Origin: Paragorgia papillata | Taxonomy: Eukaryota > Cnidaria > Anthozoa > Scleralcyonacea > Coralliidae | NCBI GenBank assembly: GCA_035771165.1 | Contig: JAWNZC010000258.1 | Span: 1,549,001 to 1,613,000 of the forward strand | DNA: 64,000 nt | Direction: 5' to 3' | Shown here: piece by piece, positions 23,590-33,735 of the stretch | How the letters are laid out: the number at the start of each line of letters is the position of its first letter | Numbering within the stretch: the first letter of the stretch is position 1 | Translations under genes and position numbers: made by a program | Notes under the pieces: model-generated | Told to the model about the DNA's origin: nothing | What the model saw: only the letters and a program-made list of their open reading frames with translations | Databases searched by the model: none

Positions 23590-24345
23590 TGTGTGGAGAC
23601 CGCGTTGCGGGGACTTGCGTACGTTCTACACCAGCACTGTGAGGACCTCTTGTACTGCGAGGACCTGACCGAAGTCCTCGCAGTGTTTTTTCTTTATAAA
23701 ACGTTAAAAATAAACTCAAACTTATCGGAAAAGTGTTTCTCAAGATGTTCTAAGAAGTCCCTACAATAGATTAGTTCGAATTTGATTCAAAATATTTTAA
23801 ACGTATTAAAAATGGTGTTTTATACAAGTCCTCGTAAGGCTTTTCGTTGCTCAAATTGTGTAACGAGTGTAATGGATGTAGCTTACGCTGTGAGGACTCA
23901 ATGCAATGTAACTTGTTTTTGCGAGGACCTCCGTGTTGTGTATAAGCAATCTCGAGCACGGAATGTTATTTCTTCTAAAAACAATGAAAAAATATTTTAA
24001 AACTTATTGGAAATAAGTCTGGAAGCTGTTCCAACATTTCTCCGACGTCAAATCGCTTGGAATTTGGTCTAATACTGTCTAAAGCTAATATAAATCAATT
24101 TTTTGACGAAGTCCTCACACGGCTTCTCGTTGCAAGAATTGTGTAACGAGTGTATAAATTGTAGGTTTTGTTGCGGGGACTTATTTGTAATGTAACTTGT
24201 TTTGCGGGGACCTCGCGGTTATGTGTATAAGCAATCTCGACCAGAGGTACGTCCTCGAGACCCTTTTCTACAAAAAAAGTTTTTAATACTTACCGGAAAA
24301 GTGTTTGGGAAGACGTTCGGACAAATTATTAGTCATCTACAACGT
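23590..24345. repeat. Degenerate satellite-like tandem repeat, unit about 280-300 bp
   Basis: Related blocks recur: AAGTCCTCGTAAGGCTTTTC with GTGTAACGAGTGTA at 23,827-23,872, and AAGTCCTCACACGGCTTCTC with GTGTAACGAGTGTA at 24,109-24,154, about 282 bp apart. A partial unit before them shares GAAGTCCTCGCAGTG and the sequence TCGGAAAAGTGTTT, which recurs as CCGGAAAAGTGTTT at about 24,293. Each unit also carries GCGAGGACCT or GCGGGGACCT and GTGTATAAGCAATCTCGA. Confidence 0.65.
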
Positions 24346-24479
24346 TTGGACCATCAAGCCTCCAAGCCTTCAACTCTTGACACGGTCTTTTGACACGTAT
24401 AGATTTTCGAAGCCACATTCATTAATTTTATGATGGCTAGATACAAAATCTATCTTAAGAAAACTCTGCAATATATCAC

Positions 24480-24660
24480 TATTATTATATGGCTACATGG
24501 GTTTGTTTTCCGGTCGGTGCAAAACGAAGCATGCGGATTGGTTCACGAGAGGTCGGGATTTTACGATATTGACCGACTGGTCAATACCCTTTTCTCAGAC
24601 CGGTAACTTTTAGGGCGAAAATTTCTGAGTAGAGTTGATTTGAATACAAATAAAGAAGAT
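24480..24660. repeat. Dispersed repeat, copy 1 (relative at 39,534-39,720)
   Basis: It starts TATTATATGGCTACATGGGT and contains AGGTCGGGATTTTACGATAT and TTTGAATACAAATAAA, all present in order in the segment at 39,534-39,720. The start matches the TTATATGGCT end of the fold-back family seen at 29.8, 40.6 and 51.6 kb, so it may be a solo internal or flanking part of that family. Confidence 0.55.
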
Positions 24661-24738
24661 CTAGGTATCTTCATTCAAATATTCTAAATAATAAAATGTG
24701 CACCACCAAGGTCGCCGTGAGTAACTTACGCTCATTTG

Positions 24739-24970
24739 GATCAGTCAGTCAGTCAGTCAGTCAGTCAGTCAGTCAGTCAGTCAGTCAGTCAGTCAGTCAG
24801 TCAGTCAGTCAGTCAGTCAGTCAGTCAGTCAGTCAGTCAGTCAGTCAGTCAGTCAGTCAGTCAGTCAGTCAGTCAGTCAGTCAGTCAGTCAGTCAGTCAG
24901 TCAGTCAGTCAGTCAGTCAGTCAGTCAGTCAGTCAGTCAGTCAGTCAGTCAGTCAGTCAGTCAGTCAGTC
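24739..24970. repeat. (CAGT)n microsatellite, 58 copies
   Basis: About 230 bp of uninterrupted CAGT. Its reading frame repeats SVSQ and is not a gene. Confidence 0.95.
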
Positions 24971-26477
24971 ACCTTTTGACCACGGCACTGTGATATTGCA
25001 CGCGTTGTTGACAAAGAGGGTGACTTATGCTAGTCAACTTAAGGATGACTCAGGGAGACCTATTAAACTTTTGGAGAATGATTGCGCTCGAATGCAAATT
25101 TCGAAATATATTTGTAGCGGGCCACAATTAAGAGGAGGTGACAACGCTGCCTCTTAATATTTGTCTGTAGCGTCGATTATCACAATTATGGTCGACGACA
25201 TCAGGTATGCTTGAAATGCTGTAAAACAGGTGCTACCACAAGAAAGATGTACGGAGCAATTTCAAAACGTTTGCAGGGAAACGAAATGCGTATCGTAGCA
25301 GGCCAGAAACAGGAAACGCGGGAGAACGAAAGTAATAACCTTGCCAACGTATTACCAAAACGGATGATGCGCGGCATGGCCCAAAATAAACATGTCATGT
25401 TTACTTTTCCGCCAAAACATTAATTAACGAATCCGTCTGCATTCCTTCAATAGCTTTTGTTGCGATTTTGCTAATACTCAATCACAAAATCGTAACAAAA
25501 GCTACTGTCCTTCCCCCAGTGAGAAGGTGTTTAAATTTTTTTGAAATATTATGTAGTATTTGCTGGGCTATCATTTTTCTATAACAAGGAATTAAAATTC
25601 CTGCGTGCACGCGTGTGGTCGGGAACGTTAGCTAGAAAGAGGAGTTTGATAAATTTAATAACCGTGAAAATCGAAGCTTTTATGAATAAGTATTTTCAAA
25701 GTTGGTGGCTTCTGGGTAAGAAGTATCGATCTTTACGCTCGAGGTGTCAAAATGCGAATCGGATGGATTTTCGGTGAGAAAATCGCGGTCGATGACGGCG
25801 CGATGTGAGTTTTGTTGACGATAGTTTCCAGCCTTGTTAGACTGTAGCCTTGTGTGTATATATATATAATGACAGAGAGAACACCGCTCAACTACGGCCG
25901 TTCAAAATAATGTTGTTAGAAGTCTCCACTCGCTCAAGGTAAACAATATGAAAGTTAAACTGTTAAAAGTAAGTTTATTTGATAGATTTAACGAAAACAC
26001 GGCTATATTTTTCAAATTATAACCGAATTCTCATTCAAATATTTATTACTGTCAACCCGCCCAACCCTAATCTAAAGGCTGAGTACAAGTGTGGGCTGCT
26101 CATACTCATTCATAACTGTACTATTTTAGTTAATTCTAGATACGTATTTTTTAATCGGAGTATTAAATATTCGATCAAGCTATTTTAGCTCAGGTTTTTG
26201 AAATTGACAACTTCCAAAAATACACTGTTTTAATTAGGGGGCGGCACGAAAAATAACAATAGGCGCCTGCCAGGCGCTCCCCTTCTCCAGGCTTTGAATT
26301 ACCGGGAGATCTATTCTCCGTAAACAATGGAAAGCCAAGTAAGCTATTGCTCCCGTTAGTTAAATATTAAATACTGGTTTCGATAATTTGGAAACAAGAA
26401 ACTGTCAATGAGTGCGATCTTTCAAGCGCTCTATTTGGCCCTCTATTTATACGACGCCTACGAGCTACCCGCGTAGG
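24971..26477. other. Non-coding stretch with one strong hairpin
   Basis: No gene recognised. At about 25,452-25,503 a hairpin has arms AGCTTTTGTTGCGATTTTG and CAAAATCGTAACAAAAGCT (18 of 19 paired) around a 13-base loop; it may be a tiny fold-back element. Confidence 0.4.
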
Positions 26478-26756
26478 GAGGTATCATCGGTTACAAAATA
26501 TGAAGCTTAACCATCTAATATAACCATCCCACATGCGGGATGTTAATCTTGAACACATAAAGCTAAAAATCCTAGAGGGGGGTTGTGGTCGGGGTCTGAG
26601 AGGAGGTACATTTTTCCGGAGGGTTGTGGTTAGGTTTAGGGTTTCCGGGGGGCGTGATTACCGGGGGGTGGTATGGGGGTGAGGATTCGTTTTAAAAGGT
26701 TGTCCAATCAGATGGTGGTTTTAATGTTGGTTAAGCTTCATAATTTGAAGGTAATG
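26478..26756. mobile_element. MITE family GAGGTATCAT, truncated copy
   Basis: Almost identical over its 279 bp to the complete copy at 27,750-28,035. It starts GAGGTATCATCGGTTAC but stops at GAAGGTAATG, lacking the last seven bases (ATACCTC) of the right terminus. The two copies are in the same orientation, 1.27 kb apart. Confidence 0.75.
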
Positions 26757-26796
26757 CTCCGCCGAAACGCTTGGTTTCCTGCCATGTTGCTCCGAA

Positions 26797-26990
26797 CCAA
26801 TCTCGTTCCCAGAGCCCACGTTCCCCACCCGGGAAACGAGAGACTCTGGGATAATCCGTTCACGAAATCACAGGATTCTTGTTATCGGGAAGAAGAGTTA
26901 CATAGAGTTCACTGTGTTCATCAGCCAATGAAATATCGATGTGAAACGGATTATCCCGGTGGGGAACGTGGGCTCTGGGAACGAGATTGG
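26797..26990. mobile_element. 194-bp MITE with 33-bp inverted termini, 7-bp duplication
   Basis: Termini CCAATCTCGTTCCCAGAGCC and GGCTCTGGGAACGAGATTGG are part of a perfect inverted repeat of about 33 bp. It is flanked on both sides by CTCCGAA (26790-26796 and 26991-26997), an exact 7-bp target duplication. It carries no coding capacity. Confidence 0.8.
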
Positions 26991-27106
26991 CTCCGAACGG
27001 TTTACACAACCTCGTACCCAGGGTCTTATCTCCACTCCCCGACCATTCTCGTCCCCAGAGCCTCTCCCGTGCTGGCGCGCGTTAAAAGGCTCTGGGGGAA
27101 TCCATA

Positions 27107-27742
27107 TATCATCGCGATCTGATTGGTTGTTCAAATTCAAAGGCCTATATAACGATGGAGCTTAGTGAATGTTTATAAATAAACAGTATTTGAGACACGA
27201 AAACTGACAACGAAGCACAATTCTAATCATAGTTCTAATCCGAACAATTTAATCGAACATTTTTCAAAGCAATCAACCCGTTTCCCATTATATAATTAAA
27301 TCAAATACAGAAGACAGACAGCAATTTGAAATCGATAGGCGATAGACGATATTAGACAGCAATCACTGCACACTGCTGGCTGTTCGTGCATGGTACATAT
27401 TAATAAGAATCTCATTGAAATATACACGTCAAATATAAACGAACGGTGCAACATATTAAAGAAAACTACCTTCACTAAAAGAAGCCGTAAATACGAAGAA
27501 ATTCCGACGCGGCTCTAGTATTGCCAAGCTCTGAAGCGAACCCGTAAATTTTAATGCCTTTTGCCCCGCCGAATAAACGCGGCGATGAGCTACACTCAGC
27601 AGGGACCTTCTTCGAACGGAATATACCACAATCAGAATTGTTCCAAAGTCAAACGAGTCAATACGAGACAGCCAAACCGCCAGAATCGAAAACGAAAGGA
27701 AAATTATATTGCAGACAACTGCCGATGATCTCGTGTCCAACT
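27107..27742. other. Non-coding spacer inside the inverted pair
   Basis: No recognisable gene, RNA or repeat apart from the flanking elements. Confidence 0.4.
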
Positions 27743-27749
27743 CCCAAAC

Positions 27750-28035
27750 GAGGTATCATCGGTTACAAAATATGAAGCTTAACCATCTAATATAACCATC
27801 CCACATGCGGGATGTTAATCTTGAACACATAAAGCTAAAAATCCTAGAGGGGTGTTGTGGTCGGGGTCTGAGAGGAGGCACATTTTTCCGGAGGGTTGTG
27901 GTTAGGTTTAGGGTTTCCGGGGGGCGTGATTACCGGGGGGTGGTATGGGGGTGAGGATTCGTTTTAAAAGGTTGTCCAATCAGATGGTGGTTTTAATGTT
28001 GGTTAAGCTTCATAATTTGAAGGTAATGATACCTC
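27750..28035. mobile_element. MITE family GAGGTATCAT, complete copy with 7-bp duplication
   Basis: 286 bp. Imperfect inverted termini of about 35 bp (outer GAGGTATCAT/ATGATACCTC, inner TATGAAGCTTAACC and its complement) surround a G-rich middle. The element is flanked by CCCAAAC on both sides (27743-27749 and 28036-28042), an exact 7-bp target duplication. No reading frame of note. Confidence 0.8.
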
Positions 28036-28189
28036 CCCAAACCGCGAACTTAAACGCATGCGCTTTAGAAAGAACACCAAAGAATCTTGGTGTTCCGGTT
28101 TGGATTCCCCCAGAGCCTTTTCAGCGCGCCAGCACGGGAGAGGCTCTGGGGACGAGAATGCTCCCCGACCACCACGCTACGAAAAGACC

Positions 28190-28720
28190 CAGCCTGGTTC
28201 CCAGGCCTCTCTTTTTAACGTCGAGCGGCAGACCGAATTGTGAGAGGCCTGGAATAAAATGTTTTGCCTGGCCCCAAATCTGCCCCCAAATTATACAGGC
28301 ACCAAACAGCCGTTTGGCGGAAAACCAAGGCAGAAAACACTCACGTCGGTCTGCACAATTCTTTATAACATCATATAGCAAGGTTGGTCTACTGCCGAAA
28401 CGTTAAAAAGCATATTTCGATTTGTATAAATGTGTTTCAACACAATCACTTCCTACGCCGAACACTACTTTATAAAGCTTCGTATGTAACAACCTTTTAA
28501 CGTAATGTAAAACAAAGAAACCTACTCGTTTGCTGTCTGCTAGTCAAGAAGAAGTTTGTTTAAGTGCCCTCGTTCATAAAGATTAAAGAATCCGAGCTCC
28601 ATCAGGATTCATGATAGATAAAGATGAACATTTTCCGCTAGTCCTCTTGCTCGATCCCTATTCTGTGACGTCACCAAAATACGTTCGAGAGAAAAGAGGA
28701 CTAGGAACTAGTCTGGAAAA
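28190..28720. repeat. Dispersed repeat, copy 1 (inverted copy at 57,725-58,190)
   Basis: It runs from CAGGCCTCTCTTTTTAACGT to TTCGAGAGAAAAGAGGACTA and matches, in reverse orientation, about 465 bp at 57,725-58,190. This copy contains about 80 bp more, near 28,580-28,655, than its partner. Confidence 0.75.
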
Positions 28721-29800
28721 GACCCTGGTTGCGGCTGGTCACGTGCCGCCTAAACGAATTTTATATCAGGGGAGGGGTGGTAAGCTTTAGTAAGCTGCAC
28801 AATCAATGCTACAACACAAGTCCAGTTTTAATACTCGTATTCTAAAATCTGATATTAGATTTAGCCATTTAGGCGAACTATATATAAAGTTTAATAAAAA
28901 GAATGAAAAGCGCGATTCAAGAACTGTATTTACCCCGAGTTTCTGTTGATGACAAATGCGAGTGAAAGGACGGCAATCGGCTTGATGTGGTATAGTTGCA
29001 ATCTTTGCTGAATCGCTTCTTTTAGTACTTTTCGCTGGGGTTATCGGAGCAGAGGTTGAAATGTCAATGCATTTTAGTGCGAGAGAAAGCGGTTTGGCTC
29101 TTTCAGATGGCCTGCAGATTAAACGAGGATTAAATGAGGAGGAGCATCGTCGCGATGAAGTCTTGGCGGTAAAACATTTCGGCCGAATAACGCAGTTCAA
29201 AATTTGCCTTGCTGTACAAATTTTTAAGGTACTTCACATCACCAACACTGCGACAATTTCAAAGTCTAGTCGACACGAGTATTCGACGGTGCATTTAATA
29301 GGCGATTGCTATATCTTCTTTGGGCCGTCGGGGATTCTTTAACGTTTGGATTCGATATGATCTTTAACAACGTACACCACAGAAGAAAGCACGAGATATG
29401 TTTTGTTATAAACACTGAGTACGTTTGTTTTTTGTTGGTTTCATTTTAACAGATATTTTGCGATCAGACGCCAGTCTGACGATGCCAGACGTAATATAAT
29501 ATTTGTATAAACAAAGGTGAAAACTTGTAATTGTGCCCGTCACTCCTCCCTGAGTATTTTTGAAATCGTTAATTAAAAACCCCCCAATTTTTAGGGGGCA
29601 CGTGACCAGCCACAACCAGTGTCTTTTCGCAGCGCGGGGCGGGGGCGGGGGCGGGGGAGCGGAGATAAGACCCTGGGTACGAGGTTGCGGTTTACAATGA
29701 GCAGAGTACTTCCTGTAATTATCTTCGAGGCTCACAAAAACAAGATGGCGGATCATGCGCAGAACGGAGTTGAATGCATCTTTAAAAATAAAATGAACCA
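28721..29800. other. Non-coding stretch with a G-rich patch
   Basis: No gene recognised. At about 29,636-29,662 four or more runs of G separated by single C bases (GCGGGGCGGGGGCGGGGGCG) could form a G-quadruplex. Short words near it (CACGTGACCAGCCACAACCA, reversed near 28,725-28,745) hint at a further decayed inverted repeat. Confidence 0.4.
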
Positions 29801-29980
29801 ATAGCCATATAATAAATTCTTTATTAACCTCGTTTGCTCGGTCTATCTGGAAAGTATTTGCCATCGGTTTTATCGCACAAACCTCGCTTCTTCGTCACTC
29901 TGTCTGTACGAAAACCTCGGGCAAATACTTTTCCGTACAGACCTCGCACTCGGTTAATAAGTCTTTAATATAGCACGTAT
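29801..29980. mobile_element. Fold-back MITE family 'ACCTCG', copy A
   Basis: The left arm ATAGCCATATAATAAATTCT then TTATTAACCTCGTTTGCTCG, and the right arm CTCGCACTCGGTTAATAAGT, are inverted. The same left end appears reversed at the right end of copy D (51.6 kb). Confidence 0.65.
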
Positions 29981-32900
29981 TAAAGAATACTGCATGGTTC
30001 TGATTGGGTGAGCGAGTGCATGTGACCATGTTGTTAAATTTTGGTCAAAAACACGATGGAATGAAATATAACATTCCTAACATAGATACATTAAAATATA
30101 TTTGTTGTTATACTGACCAATGCAGATATATATATATATATATATAAATCCCCCAATTTAGGATAAACGGGATTTTTTAAAAAGTACTTTATACCTGAAG
30201 CAGGGAAAAATCATATAAACTTATTTTAAATTACGTCATTCAAATATTCTGATATACTCGTTAAACAACTTATATATTCAACCTACAAAAAAAGTAAGAT
30301 TCGTGAAGCCTGCACAACGCATATTGAGAAGTTTACTGACATCATGTAAACAATTACAAGTGCAACTTGCTAATTTTAACAAACAACATATGGTTACAAT
30401 AACCCGCCTAAATACGTTATCTAATAACACACCCAAAAGTCGTTAATTGTTTTAACAGAAATTCTAATTCTTTTATTCAACAAATTAGTATACGTGTGTA
30501 CAATCTAACCCCTCATTGCGTCACAAATTGCATATTTATTTTGCTTTCTAAATCACGTTTCGTTCTAAGAAAATTTAATACAAAAAATATTTCTTGAAAA
30601 TGGATAGAAACGTACCTCATTTTTAGTAATATTCCAAAATAATAATCACCAAAAAGGCTTTGTTTCTTTAAAACAAAATAACTACCTTTAATAATGACGT
30701 TTCGGAGTCTTACTCCACCGTCTGGTAATTCGTAGTATTGTTCTATTTTAAACAAACAAAGCCGTTTGGGTCGTCATTATTACTACAAAATATTACTAAA
30801 AAGAGTTTCGTTATGGAATACGGATGAGTCATTTGATATGAAGGAAGCTAGTTTATGCGTTTATTATATAGTCAACTCGATACGCACGCTCTGATTGACA
30901 GTCACTGATCTCTATTTAACTCGATTGCATCCGGAGATGACGAATTTCGTGTACCAATTAAGATGCCCGCCACGGAAACTTTTTATGTTTTCGTAGCACG
31001 AAAAGAGACGAAAAAAGCCCATTAAAAATATTTCTGCTATTGGTATCAAACACAGAACATTGTAAAATGTTTAGAAGATTATTTTATGGATTTGTTGGTA
31101 TTAAGCAGTAAAACGTGTTATTTCGTATTTTGTTTACTCTGATCGGTAATCGATAAACTAATTGCCTATATTACAAAACTCGTATAGAAAACCAAAAACA
31201 GTCGATAACTTCATTATAAAACTATTTATATACCATTGGTATTAAGGCATAAGTGTTTACAAGGCCTGAAGTATGTAGATGACAATCTTGAACTGTATTT
31301 TCTTGTATTTTCCTTCTGTTTTTCAATGGTATTAAAGTAGTAACAGTAAATTGGCATCTGACAACTGTTTTACGGCTTTTTCGACTGGAAGAGGTTAGAT
31401 GCGATGATTCTCTAGGACCTTTCCGAAGATGTAGTCGTGTAAAGTATGGAATTTAGTGAAAGTCTATCCCCCAACCCCCTACAGGAACCACTAACCCTAA
31501 CCTCAAAAATGTGGAATCTCCGGTGGGGTTTTCTCCCCCACGTCGCCTCCGACAGCCATTTCCAAAGCTTGTGTGATGGCAATAAAGTTCAATACGTCAC
31601 TTGGCGCAGCCTTCGGAAAAGGTCCCAGAGAGTCATCCCATCTAACTTCTACCTTTTCGACTCCTCAGGTAAACTCTTACTACTCCTAAGCCTGCAAAGT
31701 ACACTGGACCTGGAGTATTAATATGGCCGCCAGTGGTTTCAAGATGTTTCTTGCTGACCATAAAGGATAAGCAGCAATCCAGTTATATAGAGATCAGCAG
31801 AAAAATGTACTCCCTCAGAGAACGGAGCACTGTTTGATGACGTGCTTTGGCGCCAGCTTAGACATAGTTGGGAGAATTTCAAATACATCATCTGTAAAGT
31901 CTCATTGTTATCGACAATAAAAAATGTTTCATGCGTTATATTTTTTCTTGCTATATAATAAAACAATTAGAACAGCTTTATCCGTGCTCTTTATCCATAC
32001 AGCACTTAGGAAGAAGTACCGAGAGCATTCAACTACACTCGTGCTCTCGTCTCTTCCTTCATGCTGTGCTGTATTACTGAGTGAAGCACGGAAAAAGCTG
32101 TTCTATTTGTTAATTACCGTTGGCTTGAAAATTTATAATATTTTACATATAAGACCCTGTTTACATTACGAGACCAGCACGAAGTTAGACTGGCACGATT
32201 TTGTTTAGGTTGCGGTGTTGTTGATAATGAATGTTTACGTCAGGGCGGCATGAAAAAGTATTGAACCAACACGATATGAATCGGTACGTGATTTTGTTCA
32301 TGACAACACAACGAATTACTTTCAGACCGGTCTTTAGCTTAATAAAAGCAAAACACATACCTCACATGTTCACCATGTTCACATGCGCACGTACATGGCA
32401 TGAGCTCAAAATGTTTGCAAATTGTTTTGCCCTGGTCTGATATAAACAATCAAACAATTTCAATTCAATTATGCTGGTCTGATGTGTCGATCTTATGTAT
32501 AAACATGGTCTACTATATAGTTCCTATAGCTTTCTTACTGTAACAGCATACATCTTTTAATCAATTTTGCTTACTATTAAGTAAAAAAGTTTGAGATCGA
32601 AGCTAAAGTGGATAGTGTTAAAGATAAGTAAAAAAAAAAAATAGAAATAAAGAAATAATAGCAGAGGTAACCAAGTTTTTGAAAGCGCTATCTAAACGAG
32701 GTGCCGAAAAAAGCGTCAAACAAGCACAATAAATTAAGCACAATACAGATGTTTTGGTTGCACAACAAAGCAAAGAACAGTGAAATTAAAAAAATATCTC
32801 TATAAAAGTCAAACTGCGAGCAAACCCGCGTTAAACTACCACTTATCATCAAGTTCGATTGATATCTCTAGAAATGATAGGTAGGGGACCAGAAACTCAG

Positions 32901-33298
32901 AACGTGTGAACCAATTGAAGCCGAGGTCACAAAACTTAATGACCCAACACTGTCATTATGTGAACTAATCCTAAATCACCAGAGCTGCAACAACGTGCAG
33001 TCATTGGAAAGCTTAGGAAAATTAAAGGAGTGGTGGAGGTATGATGCGTAGCATATTGAACAAACTCAGAGGGGTTAAACTAGATTTAGTCAGGAAGCAA
33101 ATAATCGTGAGATTTTCCTCAGTTATATAGTTACAGCTTTGTAGACCTACAATCGTAGAATAATTACATTGGGACACAGCGTATGTCAGGTGACTTCTGT
33201 GCGCACGCGATTTATCTTTAAAATATGCCCTCCCCTTCCCCCTCCGATCAAGGTTGCGACCTAAATTTTGTTTGCTAGGACTCAGAAGTGTCCTCTGG
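29981..33298. other. Non-coding stretch with small hairpin elements
   Basis: No gene recognised over 3.3 kb. It holds an (AT)n run near 30,127-30,146, a short inverted repeat near 30,658-30,772 (GGCTTTGTTT/AAACAAAGCC-like ends) and a probable fold-back element at about 31,963-32,115 (TTAGAACAGCTTTATCCGTG against CACGGAAAAAGCTGTTCTA). Confidence 0.4.
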
Positions 33299-33735
33299 TA
33301 ATCAACATTAGAGAGTTTGGCAATCGCGACGTCTTTGACGACGGCTACGCCAACAACCCCAAAAGGACTGGGACGATTTTAATGTTCACGTTGCAACGTC
33401 GCCCGTACGTTCTCCTGCGACGCCATTTTAGTTGTGTGACAACGGCAAGCATTGATATGGCAGAAACTGCAGAAAATAAGTAAATATTGACTGTTTTGGA
33501 TTTGTTGGACTATATATTTTCATCTATTCAACTAATCTCCCAATAATATTAGGAAAATATCGATGAAATGGAAATCGCAATTATTACCGGTAGCCGTCGC
33601 GAATTAAAATTTGCCAAATTACCAAATTTTGCAACGGGTACGCGATTAAAAAGAGGTTCTCGTCCCAGTCCTTTTGGGGTTGTTGACGTAGCCGTCGTCA
33701 AAGACGTCGCGATTGCTAAACTCTCTATTGATTGG
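33299..33735. mobile_element. MITE with about 70-bp inverted termini
   Basis: The left terminus (33,299-33,372) contains AGAGAGTTTGGCAATCGCGA and CCCCAAAAGGACTGGGA; the right terminus (33,662-33,735) is its near-complete inverse. The 290-bp middle has no coding potential. A target duplication was not resolved. Confidence 0.75.

Larger units (their letters stand above)
27039..28165. repeat. Inverted pair of a 65-bp repeat around a MITE
   Basis: The segment 27,039-27,106 (ATTCTCGTCCCCAGAGCCTC ... GGCTCTGGGGGAATCC) recurs in reverse orientation at 28,102-28,165 (GGATTCCCCCAGAGCC ... GAGGCTCTGGGGACGAGAAT). The pair brackets the complete GAGGTATCAT MITE. It could be the termini of a 1.1-kb non-autonomous element or two independent short copies. 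Confidence 0.55.

Noticed and set aside
23459..23769. Frames repeating MYVC or YIHT
   Set aside because: They are readings of the ATGT microsatellite.
24739..24970. CRISPR-like array
   Set aside because: Repeats have no spacers and the genome is eukaryotic; it is a simple tandem repeat.
24696..25157. 153-residue frame repeating SVSQ
   Set aside because: It is a reading of the CAGT microsatellite.
26673..28406. Frames reading LVPRASP- or SLVPRPL-like peptides
   Set aside because: They are translations of the MITE termini (GGCTCTGGGGACGAG and relatives), which recur as spurious peptides.
31446..31721. 91-residue plus-strand frame
   Set aside because: No recognisable domain and no conserved neighbours; an open frame of this size is expected by chance in a slightly GC-richer patch.
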